Assembly: GCA_016193545.1 (NCBI GenBank)
Contig: JACPSA010000030.1
Span: 1 to 10,947, forward strand
Source: Chloroflexota bacterium
GTDB lineage: Bacteria; Chloroflexota; Dehalococcoidia; Dehalococcoidales; UBA2162
Direction: 5' to 3'
Length of the DNA stretch: 10,947 bases
Part shown: piece after piece, positions 1-6,681 of the stretch
How the letters are laid out: each line of letters starts with the position of its first letter
How positions within the stretch are numbered: position 1 is the first letter of the stretch
Made by a program: the position numbers and the translations under genes
Notes under the pieces: model-generated
Told to the model about the DNA's origin: nothing
The model's input: only the letters and a program-made list of their open reading frames with translations
The model's database searches: none

Positions 1-650
<650 letters not shown>

Positions 651-699
651 TGTTACTTGCTTGTTTGAACCTTTCTCCCGCTATCCAGTTGTTAAGGTG

Positions 700-745
700 C
701 AAAAAGAACCACTCAGTACATCCTTCTCATCCAGAAAGGACTGAG
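700..745 (-). promoter_or_regulatory. rRNA leader: hairpin and boxA-like antitermination site
   Basis: Between the promoter and the 16S start, the minus strand can form a hairpin: CTCAGT (745-740) pairs with ACTGAG (717-712), with CCTT/AAGG inside. It is followed by GGTTCTTTTTG (710-700), which resembles the boxA element of rRNA leaders (consensus near TGYTCTTTGA). In characterised rRNA operons boxA binds NusB/NusE and prevents premature termination. Its distance before 16S fits that role. The match is partial, so the boxA call is tentative. Confidence 0.4.
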
Positions 746-760
746 AAATTCTACATAGAT

Positions 761-789
761 AGATTAACATGGGGGTTAGAACTTGTCAA
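761..789 (-). promoter_or_regulatory. Promoter of the 16S rRNA gene
   Basis: On the minus strand a perfect -35 TTGACA (789-784) is followed after 17 nt by TAATCT (766-761), about 110 nt before the predicted mature 16S start. The -10 matches TATAAT at only 3 of 6 positions. However, the same TTGACA-17-TAATCT arrangement recurs upstream of the tRNA-Thr/tuf operon at 2868-2896, which supports both. Position and direction fit an rRNA promoter; activity is inferred. Confidence 0.6.
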
Positions 790-830
790 GCACTACTCAC
801 GAACAGACCTTCATCAATGGGCAAACAAGT

Positions 831-860
831 TTGACTTTATCTACCGTTAACTTTTATAAT
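831..860 (+). promoter_or_regulatory. Promoter of the tRNA-Thr/tRNA-Tyr pair
   Basis: TTGACT (831-836), 18 nt, then a perfect TATAAT (855-860), ending 25 nt before the first tRNA nucleotide. This is the strongest sigma-70-type promoter on the plus strand here and it diverges from the rRNA promoter at 761-789. The pair of tRNA genes probably shares it, since only 28 nt separate them. Confidence 0.7.
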
Positions 861-885
861 ACTCAGGTTGCCCTGATAGCAAAAT

Positions 886-958
886 GCCCGAGTGGCGCAA
901 TGGTAGCGCAACCGATTTGTAATCGGTAGGTTAGCGGGTTCGAATCCCCTCTCGGGCT
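886..958 (+). tRNA. tRNA-Thr (anticodon TGT)
   Basis: The cloverleaf is clear. The acceptor GCCCGAG (886-892) pairs with CTCGGGC (951-957), with discriminator T958. The D stem is GCGC/GCGC. The anticodon stem ACCGA/TCGGT encloses loop TTTGTAA, giving anticodon TGT at 918-920, and the T loop is TTCGAAT. CCA is not encoded. The T stem GCGGG/CCCCT has a C-C opposition at the second pair from its base and a G-T at the base, which is unusual for a functional tRNA. It reads ACA and by wobble other Thr codons. Confidence 0.95.
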
Positions 959-986
959 GAGCATTGCTATCTGAAGGACAACACCA

Positions 987-1074
987 GGAGAGGTGCCGGA
1001 GTGGCTAATCGGAGCAGTCTGTAAAATTGCCGCCCTGACGGGCTTCGCAGGTTCGAATCCTGCCCTCTCCACCA
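987..1074 (+). tRNA. tRNA-Tyr (anticodon GTA), CCA encoded
   Basis: The acceptor GGAGAGG (987-993) pairs with CCTCTCC (1064-1070), then A1071 and an encoded CCA (1072-1074). The anticodon stem GCAGT/ATTGC encloses loop CTGTAAA, giving anticodon GTA at 1021-1023. A long variable arm (GCCC, TGAC loop, GGGC) marks a class II tRNA as expected for bacterial tRNA-Tyr. The T stem GCAGG/CCTGC is perfect. It lies 28 nt after tRNA-Thr(TGT) and is probably co-transcribed with it. It differs from the two Thr tRNAs in this window in having CCA in the DNA. Confidence 0.96.
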
Positions 1075-1176
1075 CTCTTAAAAGAGAACCACGGTTTTCC
1101 GCTATTAGAGCCAAGAGCGCATTTAAGTCAATACCGGTGTTTACCCAAAGCCACTTAGGGACTGCCTCGTCCACTT

Positions 1177-1581
1177 TCAGAACGGCAGATTCAGCACTCG
1201 GTCCAGCCCATAAGTACCGGAACCTGCCAATAACAGAGCCAATCCCATCATCATAATGAGCCAATCCCATTCCCAACCGGCTGCCTGTGCTGTAGTAAAA
1301 GGTACTTTCATCTTTTTAGGCTTCAGATAGAAGGCAATTATCAGGAACTCGATGGTAACAAAGAACGCCGCCGGTCTGGTTAATAGCCCGAGTATCAGGG
1401 CAATGCCGCCTAGAAATTCGACCAGGGCCGCTATCCACGCCCAGAAAATACCGGGCTTCATACCTAATTGTTCCATAAAGCCAGTAACACTGGCGGGATT
1501 CTTTATTTTTGGCCAGCCATGAACCAGTAGCTCTACCCCTACGCCAATCCTCAGTGCCAGTAACGCCAGACCGGTTAGCAT
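1177..1581 (-). CDS. DoxX family membrane protein
   Basis: A 134-residue, mostly hydrophobic protein of the DoxX type. It has about four membrane segments (roughly residues 4-22, 47-66, 70-86 and 105-122), the HGWPK-type motif after the first helix and a Gly-rich ALxLGLLTRPAA segment. Family length is usually 130-160 residues, so it is complete. DoxX proteins are poorly defined inner-membrane proteins; some are linked to thiosulfate:quinone oxidoreductase or to thiol/oxidative-stress proteins. Nothing here fixes a substrate. I chose the ATG at 1581-1579 because AGGAGG (1595-1590) lies 8 nt upstream; a GTG three codons earlier overlaps that ribosome site. The 3' end faces the tRNA-Tyr gene. 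It is the downstream-most of three minus-strand genes but is separated from the next by ~180 nt, so it may have its own promoter. Confidence 0.88.
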   Translation of the reverse strand: MLTGLALLALRIGVGVELLVHGWPKIKNPASVTGFMEQLGMKPGIFWAWIAALVEFLGGIALILGLLTRPAAFFVTIEFLIIAFYLKPKKMKVPFTTAQAAGWEWDWLIMMMGLALLLAGSGTYGLDRVLNLPF

Positions 1582-1758
1582 TGTAACCACCTCCTTAAGT
1601 TATCTAGACCTCGTTTTGAGTCATCTCAGGAATATTTACACAGGATAAAACATCATCAAGGAGAGTAATCCTACGGCAATGCTCTAAGAGAACCGTCTGA
1701 TGACATAATGCCACACCATATTTCATTATTTGGGCCAGCGCAAACAATCCCCGGATTC

Positions 1759-1956
1759 TCAGCCCCTATTAATGTCGATACGGGTGTTGATATAGGTCTG
1801 CCACGGGTTAGTTTCGTCAATCGAGATTCCCATATCAACCATGCACTCCTCACATATCAATTTACCCTTGTGCACATAGGCTTTACCCGGATGTAGATGC
1901 CCCCCTTCTTCAGTGAACTCACGGTCACACTTGTCACACTTACCGACTTCTCCCAT
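1759..1956 (-). CDS. Small four-cysteine (zinc-ribbon-like) protein of unknown function
   Basis: A 65-residue acidic protein with CDKC at residues 7-10 and CEEC at 35-38, the spacing of a treble-clef or zinc-ribbon knuckle pair, with His21, His23 and His29 between. Start choice is firm: AGGAGG is 5 nt before the ATG. The tail after about residue 45 is polar and looks unstructured. It could be a minimal zinc-binding or redox protein; I do not recognise a named family. It sits between the DoxX gene and the GIY-YIG-like gene, all on the minus strand, but gaps of ~180 and ~270 nt argue against a tight operon. The ribosome site and cysteine spacing are direct evidence for coding; function is unknown. 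Confidence 0.7.
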   Translation of the reverse strand: MGEVGKCDKCDREFTEEGGHLHPGKAYVHKGKLICEECMVDMGISIDETNPWQTYINTRIDINRG

Positions 1957-2066
1957 ATTTGCCTCCTTACCGACTAACTCGGCTTATACCTGATAACAAT
2001 TATACCTGATAACAACCAATTGTCCAAAACTATGACGCTATCAGTTCTTTTTGCATTGGGTTCAAC

Positions 2067-2203
2067 TGTCATTGCGAGGAGTCCTTCCGCTGAAGGACGA
2101 CGAAGCAATCTCAAAGATTTATTCACCCTGACGCATCGGAACGAATACGGATTGCTTCGCCTTCAGCTCGCAATGACATCACCAACCAAAACCGAATAGT
2201 AAC
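2067..2203. repeat. Dispersed palindromic repeat, copy 1
   Basis: Outer 12-bp inverted repeat TGTCATTGCGAG (2067-2078) / CTCGCAATGACA (2167-2178). Inside it are a second 10-bp pair CGAAGCAATC (2101-2110) / GATTGCTTCG (2150-2159) and a small hairpin GTCCTTC/GAAGGAC (2081-2098). It continues to the right with the tail ACCAAAACCGAATAGTA (2185-2201), which recurs beside the copy at 8065-8172. It lies in the ~270-nt gap 1957-2230 between two minus-strand genes; nothing else is evident in that gap. No transposase is present, so it is MITE-like or REP-like. Confidence 0.85.
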
Positions 2204-2230
2204 ATGCTGTCTAATTATACCATTAATATC

Positions 2231-2803
2231 CTATGCGTACTCTTCATACCCTAACTCATGCATCCGACCGCGAAAGTCGGCAATCATCAGATGAACTTGT
2301 TCTGGATTCGAACCCAGCAGTTTCTTTAGCTCTGCCTCACGTAATTCAGCGGCTTCTTTAGTGGCTACCATCTGTACGTACTGCAACCGGGGATTTCGTC
2401 CGGCGTTAGCGGACTCTTTTTGTTTCTTATATCCGGAGAGCTGACTGGTTAAGTCCGCAGTGTGGCCAACATACAACCCCCCATCATCAAATTCAAGAAT
2501 AAAGATAAAGAATTTATCAGACCTCATGTAGCCATCCACCCAGGCATCGGAATATTCCACCCGGTAATTTTGCTTCTGGGGCGGGATTCCTCCCGGTGGC
2601 TGCCACTGAGCAACCTTACGTCCAAAATAACAATCCAGACACAGGCGATACATTATATCTTTGAACCGGCCGCACTTCGGACAGCGGTCGATGACACCTT
2701 CCGCCCAACTCTGGTAGTGTTCAGCGCAGAGGAAATCATCTTCCGGAATACGCTTATCGCAATCCCAATAGCCGCAGTTATGCCTATGTCTACGGCGAAA
2801 CAT
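2231..2803 (-). CDS. Zinc-ribbon protein with C-terminal GIY-YIG-like domain
   Basis: A 190-residue protein in two parts. Residues 1-60 hold cysteine/histidine pairs (Cys10, Cys15, Cys26, His29, then CPKC at 41-44 and CLDC at 55-58), a likely double zinc-binding module. Residues 97-165 resemble a GIY-YIG domain: KFFIFIL at 97-103 in the GIY strand, LYVG at 110-113 as the YIG strand, a following amphipathic helix, and a conserved-looking helix AAELREAELKKL with a Glu. Known GIY-YIG proteins (UvrC, homing enzymes, the small UPF0213 type) cut or bind DNA. Here the Arg usually found in the helix after YIG appears to be Gln121 or Ser120, so catalysis is doubtful. The start at 2803 is preceded 7 nt upstream by TATAAT and no clear ribosome site, suggesting a leaderless mRNA. 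Fold assignment is by eye. Alternatives are a DNA-binding regulator or a phage-defence/repair nuclease. Confidence 0.75.
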   Translation of the reverse strand: MFRRRHRHNCGYWDCDKRIPEDDFLCAEHYQSWAEGVIDRCPKCGRFKDIMYRLCLDCYFGRKVAQWQPPGGIPPQKQNYRVEYSDAWVDGYMRSDKFFIFILEFDDGGLYVGHTADLTSQLSGYKKQKESANAGRNPRLQYVQMVATKEAAELREAELKKLLGSNPEQVHLMIADFRGRMHELGYEEYA

Positions 2804-2810
2804 ACCCTAT

Positions 2811-2839
2811 ATTATAACCTGAGTATAGCCACCAGACAA
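2811..2839 (-). promoter_or_regulatory. Promoter of the GIY-YIG-like gene (leaderless)
   Basis: On the minus strand TTGTCT (2839-2834), 17 nt, then TATAAT (2816-2811). Only 7 nt separate the -10 from the ATG at 2803-2801, so transcription should start at or within a base or two of the start codon. Only a weak AGGG precedes the ATG. This supports both the start codon and a leaderless message. Confidence 0.55.
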
Positions 2840-2867
2840 GCTCAGTAGTACCGGGATAACGGTTCAC

Positions 2868-2896
2868 TTGACAAAAGTAAAAAAAACCATTAATCT
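2868..2896 (+). promoter_or_regulatory. Upstream promoter (P1) of the tRNA-Thr/tuf operon
   Basis: Perfect TTGACA (2868-2873), 17 nt containing an A tract, then TAATCT (2891-2896), inside TTAATCTAT. The 16S promoter at 761-789 has the same -35, spacing and TTAATCTAT. It lies 168 nt before tRNA-Thr(GGT). The stretch 2897-3020 that follows holds nothing else I can recognise. Confidence 0.5.
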
Positions 2897-3020
2897 ATAT
2901 TGTTGTTTCCTGCTTGTGCTTGTGACTTAGCCTCAAAATGGCAATTCAATCATGTAGCCCTGACCAGCGGATTTATCAGATAACAGAAGCTACGCTTTGG
3001 GCAAGAATGGGCTCTAGAGG

Positions 3021-3049
3021 TTGACTTTTCACACGCAGTGCCCTAAAAT
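3021..3049 (+). promoter_or_regulatory. Proximal promoter (P2) of the tRNA-Thr/tuf operon
   Basis: TTGACT (3021-3026), 17 nt, TAAAAT (3044-3049), 15 nt before the first base of tRNA-Thr(GGT). Near-consensus elements, ideal spacing and short distance make it the likely main promoter for tRNA-tuf. The same TTGACT -35 is used ahead of the tRNA pair at 831. Confidence 0.7.
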
Positions 3050-3064
3050 TGGCTAGAAACATAT

Positions 3065-3137
3065 GCCCACATAGCTCAGCTGGTAGAGCACATTCTTGGT
3101 AAGAATGGGGTCATCGGTTCGAATCCGATTGTGGGCT
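3065..3137 (+). tRNA. tRNA-Thr (anticodon GGT)
   Basis: Acceptor GCCCACA (3065-3071) pairs with TGTGGGC (3130-3136), discriminator T3137. D stem GCTC/GAGC, anticodon stem CATTC/GAATG with loop TTGGTAA giving anticodon GGT (3098-3100), T stem ATCGG/CCGAT; all arms pair perfectly. CCA is not encoded. The tuf start is 20 nt downstream, so it is excised from a tRNA-tuf transcript. A tRNA-Thr directly before tuf is also found in E. coli (thrT-tufB), an old arrangement. Confidence 0.97.
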
Positions 3138-3157
3138 CGGAATAAAGGGAGGAGATA

Positions 3158-4363
3158 ATGGCTAAACAGAAATTCACCAGGACCAAACCACATTGCAACG
3201 TGGGCACCATCGGTCATGTCGACCATGGCAAGACTACCCTGACCTCGGCAATAACCTTAGTGCTATCCAAAGCAAATCCTGCTACTGGATTTCGAGCCTA
3301 CGATAGTATTGATAATGCGCCTGAGGAAAAAGCAAGAGGCATGACAATCGCTATTGCTCATGTCGAATATGAAACTGAGAAAAGACACTATGCTCATATT
3401 GATTGCCCGGGACACGCCGACTTTATCAAGAATATGATTACCGGTGCTGCCCAGATGGATGGGGCGATACTGGTAGTGAGCGCTCCCGATGGTCCGATGC
3501 CACAAACCAGGGAGCATGTCTTGCTGGCACGTCAGGTAGAGGTCCCGGCCATCGTCGTCGCCCTTAACAAAGTAGACGCTATGGAGGACGAGGAACTTCT
3601 GGAACTGGTGGAAATGGAGGTGAGGGAACTACTGACCAAGTATAAATTCCCCGGTGACAAAATCCCGGTGGTACGGGTGAGTGCCCTGAAAGCCCTTGAA
3701 TGTGGCTGTGGCAAAAGAGACTGTCAGTGGTGTGGTGCTATCTGGAAACTGATGGATGCTGTGGATGAATATATTCCTCTCCCGGTACGGGCTAAAGACC
3801 AGCCGTTCCTGATGCCGATTGAGGATGTTTTTAGCATTAAAGGCCGGGGTACTGTACCCACCGGCAGGGTGGAGAGAGGCGTCATTAAAGCCGGAGAAGA
3901 GATTGAGATTGTCGGCTTACATCATGAATCCAAAAAGACAATCGCTACCAGCCTGGAAATGTTCCATAAAATCCTAGATTCAGCCGAGCCGGGAGATGCC
4001 GTGGGTGTCCTGCTCAGAGGGGTAGAGCGTGAAGAGATAGAACGCGGTCAGGTATTAGCTGCTCCCGGTTCAATTAAGCCGCACACCTATGCTGAAGGAG
4101 AAGTCTATATTCTGAGCAAGGACGAAGGAGGCAGGCATACTCCTTTCTTTAACGGCTATAAGCCCCAGTTTTATATCCGGACTACTGATGTTACCGGCAG
4201 TATTGAGCTACCGGAAGGTATGGAAATGGCCATGCCCGGTGACAATGTAACCATGAAGATAAAACTTATTTATCCGGTAGCCCTGGAAAAAGGCTTACGC
4301 TTCGCTATTCGTGAAGGGGGTAAAACGGTAGGTGCTGGCACCGTCACCCGTATTATCGAGTAA
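3158..4363 (+). CDS. tuf: Elongation factor Tu
   Basis: 401 residues, a full-length EF-Tu, the GTPase that brings aminoacyl-tRNA to the ribosome A site. GTP-binding motifs are all present: GHVDHGKT (19-26), switch I with Thr63 in RGMTIAIAH, DCPGH (82-86), NKVD (137-140) and SAL (175-177). Domains 2 and 3 follow from about 215 and end in the usual RIIE. Two oddities: switch I reads TIAIAH where most bacteria have TINTAH, and domain 1 carries a four-cysteine insert, Cys182, Cys184, Cys189, Cys192 (CGCGKRDC then QWC), just after the SAL motif, a possible metal site. From memory a similar cysteine segment occurs in Dehalococcoides EF-Tu. The ribosome site GGAGG (3148-3152) is 5 nt before the ATG. 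rpmG follows after 2 nt. Confidence 0.98.
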   Translation: MAKQKFTRTKPHCNVGTIGHVDHGKTTLTSAITLVLSKANPATGFRAYDSIDNAPEEKARGMTIAIAHVEYETEKRHYAHIDCPGHADFIKNMITGAAQMDGAILVVSAPDGPMPQTREHVLLARQVEVPAIVVALNKVDAMEDEELLELVEMEVRELLTKYKFPGDKIPVVRVSALKALECGCGKRDCQWCGAIWKLMDAVDEYIPLPVRAKDQPFLMPIEDVFSIKGRGTVPTGRVERGVIKAGEEIEIVGLHHESKKTIATSLEMFHKILDSAEPGDAVGVLLRGVEREEIERGQVLAAPGSIKPHTYAEGEVYILSKDEGGRHTPFFNGYKPQFYIRTTDVTGSIELPEGMEMAMPGDNVTMKIKLIYPVALEKGLRFAIREGGKTVGAGTVTRIIE

Positions 4364-4365
4364 AG

Positions 4366-4533
4366 ATGGCCAAAAAGAGTGAATCCAGAAATATCATTCA
4401 CCTGGCTTGTACCGTGTGCCAGGAGAGGACATATACCACCACCAAGAACAGAAAGAATGACTCTCAACGGCTAGAGCTCAGGAAATACTGCCCTCGTTGC
4501 CAGACTCATAACCTCCACAGGGAGATAAGATAA
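4366..4533 (+). CDS. rpmG: Ribosomal protein L33 (zinc-binding form)
   Basis: 55 residues starting MAKKSESRNIIHLACTVC. The start codon lies 2 nt after the tuf stop, so translation is probably coupled. Cys15, Cys18, Cys42 and Cys45 form the CxxC...CxxC zinc knuckle of the C+ type of L33, and the KNRKN and RKYCPRC segments are family-typical. L33 sits in the large subunit near the E site. The rpmG-secE-nusG order is the common bacterial one. It is complete. Confidence 0.96.
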   Translation: MAKKSESRNIIHLACTVCQERTYTTTKNRKNDSQRLELRKYCPRCQTHNLHREIR

Positions 4534-4655
4534 ATCAGAATTCAGGAAAACCCAATCTTGCTTAGAGACTAAAGGTGATAAGCTACGGAACTTACTGAAA
4601 AAATTATAATAAATTCACTGCCCATAATCGCTGGCAAATATCTGGAATGTTTTCG
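4534..4655. other. Gap between rpmG and secE without recognisable content
   Basis: This AT-rich stretch carries no tRNA cloverleaf (many bacteria have tRNA-Trp here), no strong hairpin with a T run and no convincing promoter. An internal processing or weak promoter site cannot be excluded. Confidence 0.4.
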
Positions 4656-4874
4656 ATGACATATCGAACTACCACCGCCAAACAAAGCGGCCCAAGATTT
4701 GGATTCTTCAGCGAAACTATCGCCGAGCTAAAGAAGGTAGTCTGGCTTAGCAGACAAGAGGCTATCTATTTAACAGCTCTAGTACTGATTGTTTCCATTG
4801 CCGTCGGCTTGATACTAGGCATTATTGATTATGGCTTTACCAGACTCGTTAATGACGTTTTTATCGGCAGGTAG
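4656..4874 (+). CDS. secE: Preprotein translocase subunit SecE
   Basis: A short SecE, 72 residues from the ATG at 4656. The amphipathic cytoplasmic helix FFSETIAELKKVVWLSRQE precedes one hydrophobic membrane helix (about residues 39-60), followed by a short tail. That is the minimal one-helix SecE seen in most bacteria other than the three-helix E. coli form. SecE clamps SecY in the SecYEG channel in the cytoplasmic membrane. An in-frame ATG at 4647 would add three residues; I prefer 4656 because the only purine-rich stretch, TGGA (4643-4646), is too close to 4647 but 9 nt from 4656. The ribosome site is weak either way. nusG follows after a 96-nt gap. Confidence 0.92.
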   Translation: MTYRTTTAKQSGPRFGFFSETIAELKKVVWLSRQEAIYLTALVLIVSIAVGLILGIIDYGFTRLVNDVFIGR

Positions 4875-4970
4875 AAACTTGGCTGGTTGTCTGATTGAAA
4901 CAGATTACTCCGATTCAAACGATAACCTGATATGTCAATATCCCAAAACATTTTCTGAGTGAGGCTACTG

Positions 4971-5504
4971 GTGAGTGACAACGAAAAAAATTGGTTTGTA
5001 ATTCATACCTATTCCGGACATGAAGAACGTGTCAAAAAGAATCTGGAGCAGCGTATGAAGCTCATGGATGGCGGTGACGAAGTCTCACAGATAGTCATTC
5101 CCACTGAGGAAGAGGTTGAGGTCAGGAGCGGGCAAAAACGCACTATAGCCCGGAAGACATTACCCGGTTATGTCCTTATCCAGATGAAGATGAGCGACCA
5201 GAGCTGGGGCATAGTGCGCAATACCCCTGGAGTTACCGGTTTCATCAGCAGTAGAAGCAAACCCGTCCCGCTACGGGAAGAGGAAGTTAATCGGATTTTG
5301 AAACAGATGACGGCTGAAGCACCACGGGTTAAGGTTGGCTTCAAGTTAGGACAAAGTGTCCGTGTTGCTGATGGTCCCTTTGCTGAATTTGTGGGAACGG
5401 TTGATGAGATAAATACCGAGAAAGGCAAGGTCAAGGTGCTGCTGTCCCTCTTCGGGCGTGAGACACCGGTAGAGCTTGATTTCTTACAGGTGGAAAAACT
5501 TTAA
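4971..5504 (+). CDS. nusG: Transcription termination/antitermination factor NusG
   Basis: 177 residues from a GTG start. The NGN domain (about 5-115) begins NWFVIHTYSGHEERVKKNLEQ and contains the typical LPGYVLIQMKM and RNTPGVTGFI strands. The C-terminal KOW domain (about 125-177) has VRVADGPFAEFVGTVDEI and ends in the family-typical ETPVELDFLQVEKL. NusG binds the RNA polymerase clamp and, through KOW, Rho or ribosomal S10. GTG 4971 is chosen because GAGG (4961-4964) lies 6 nt upstream; an upstream in-frame GTG at 4959 would overlap that site. It is followed by rplK after 32 nt, the standard order. Confidence 0.97.
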   Translation: MSDNEKNWFVIHTYSGHEERVKKNLEQRMKLMDGGDEVSQIVIPTEEEVEVRSGQKRTIARKTLPGYVLIQMKMSDQSWGIVRNTPGVTGFISSRSKPVPLREEEVNRILKQMTAEAPRVKVGFKLGQSVRVADGPFAEFVGTVDEINTEKGKVKVLLSLFGRETPVELDFLQVEKL

Positions 5505-5536
5505 GTACCAGATTTTACGGGCGTTAGGAGAGACAA

Positions 5537-5959
5537 GTGGCTAAAAAGATTAAAGCTATCGTGAAATTACAGATTCCAGCCGGCAAGGCAAATCCGGCAC
5601 CGCCGGTAGGACCGGCTTTGGGTCAGCACGGGGCTAATATCATGGCATTCTGCAAGGAATATAATGAACGAACGGCTGCCTACACCGGCTCCATTATCCC
5701 TGCCGAAATAACCATCTATGATGACCGGTCATTCACTTTCATCACCAAAACTCCGCCAACCGCTGATTTACTCAGGAAAGCGCTGGGCATCGGCAAAGGC
5801 GCCAGCACCCCCGGACGTGAAAAAATAGGCGTCATATCCCGGGCCAAAATCCGTGAAATTGCTGAACTTAAAGCGAAAGACCTTAATGCCACCAGCAAGG
5901 ATGGAGCAGAACGCATTATCGAGGGGACAGCCCGTAGTATGGGCGTGGAAATAGAATAG
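5537..5959 (+). CDS. rplK: Ribosomal protein L11
   Basis: 140 residues, family-typical length. The N-terminal domain has KLQIPAGKANPAPPVGPALG with the conserved prolines that face the factor-binding region, then GQHGANIMAFCKEYN; the C-terminal rRNA-binding domain has the TPPTADLLRKALGI and RSMGVEIE segments. L11 binds the GTPase-associated centre of 23S rRNA and helps factor turnover and the stringent response. The start is GTG, with AGGAG (5526-5530) 6 nt upstream; no better start exists. The stop overlaps the ribosome site of rplA. Confidence 0.98.
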   Translation: MAKKIKAIVKLQIPAGKANPAPPVGPALGQHGANIMAFCKEYNERTAAYTGSIIPAEITIYDDRSFTFITKTPPTADLLRKALGIGKGASTPGREKIGVISRAKIREIAELKAKDLNATSKDGAERIIEGTARSMGVEIE

Positions 5960-5967
5960 GAGAAAAA

Positions 5968-6681
5968 ATGGCTAAAGTCGGCAAAAAATATCAGGAAGCA
6001 GCTAAAATGCTGGATAGCACCAAAACTTATCCTCCACAGGAGGCTATTGAACTAGCCAAGAAAATGTCCCATACCAAATTTGATGAGACTGTCGAGCTTC
6101 ATCTTCGCCTGGGTCTCGACCCGCGGAATGCCAACCAGCAAGTGCGCGGCGTTACCCTGCTCCCACATGGCCTAGGCAAAAAGGTCAGAGTTCTGGTTTT
6201 TGCCCAGGGGGAAGGAGCCAAAATGGCTGAAAGTGCCGGGGCTGACTTCGTTGGTGATGATGAACTGATGAAGAAAATTGAGGGTGGCTGGCTGGATTTT
6301 GATACGATTATTGCTACACCCGATATGATGGGCAAGGTTGGTAAACTGGGCAAGATATTAGGCAGAAAAGGACTGATGCCCAACCCTAAATCAGGTACGG
6401 TAGTAGCCGCTAATGACCTACCCCGGGTAATAGAAGACGCCCGCAAAGGTAGGGTAGAATTCAAACTGGACAAGACAGCTATCATCCACCTGCCTCTGGG
6501 CAAGGTCAGCTTTGAAGAACAGAAGTTGATGGACAACCTGACGGCGGTAATTGAAGCAGTGGTCAAAGCTAAACCGACCGGCGCCAAAGGTCAGTATATT
6601 AAAACGGCATCGTTAACCACCACCATGGGACCGGGCATAAAGCTCGACCTCAGGCCGACTCTCTCATTAGTTTCCGATTGA
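5968..6681 (+). CDS. rplA: Ribosomal protein L1
   Basis: 237 residues, full length. It shows the split two-domain L1 pattern: an N-terminal segment with KFDETVELHLRLGLDPR and VRGVTLLPHGLGK, a central inserted domain with the GRKGLMPNPKSGTV signature near residues 132-145, and a C-terminal return to domain I with GPGIKLD. L1 forms the mobile L1 stalk that guides deacylated tRNA out of the E site, and in many bacteria it represses its own L11-L1 mRNA. AGGAG (5958-5962) overlaps the end of rplK, so the two genes are coupled. After its stop comes a 248-nt leader rather than rplJ directly. Confidence 0.98.
   Translation: MAKVGKKYQEAAKMLDSTKTYPPQEAIELAKKMSHTKFDETVELHLRLGLDPRNANQQVRGVTLLPHGLGKKVRVLVFAQGEGAKMAESAGADFVGDDELMKKIEGGWLDFDTIIATPDMMGKVGKLGKILGRKGLMPNPKSGTVVAANDLPRVIEDARKGRVEFKLDKTAIIHLPLGKVSFEEQKLMDNLTAVIEAVVKAKPTGAKGQYIKTASLTTTMGPGIKLDLRPTLSLVSD

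Noticed and set aside
863..1276. 137-residue minus-strand ORF across the tRNA pair, with peptides like ERAGFEPAKP
   Set aside because: It is the reverse translation of the two tRNA genes; GFEP/DSNP-type peptides are the usual mark of tRNA genes read as protein. The plus-strand ORF at 993-1256 is rejected for the same reason.
2068..2177. Possible CRISPR or tandem array from the GTCATTGCGAG repeats
   Set aside because: The repeats are inverted pairs kilobases apart with no regular spacer, and no cas gene is visible.
2462..2848. 128-residue plus-strand ORF opposite the GIY-YIG-like gene
   Set aside because: It is an antisense shadow; the minus frame has zinc-knuckle cysteines, a GIY-YIG pattern and its own promoter.
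4534..4655. Search for tRNA-Trp between rpmG and secE
   Set aside because: No T-loop consensus or acceptor pairing is present.
6099..6587. 162-residue minus-strand ORF inside rplA
   Set aside because: It lies wholly antisense to the well-identified L1 gene and is low-complexity.
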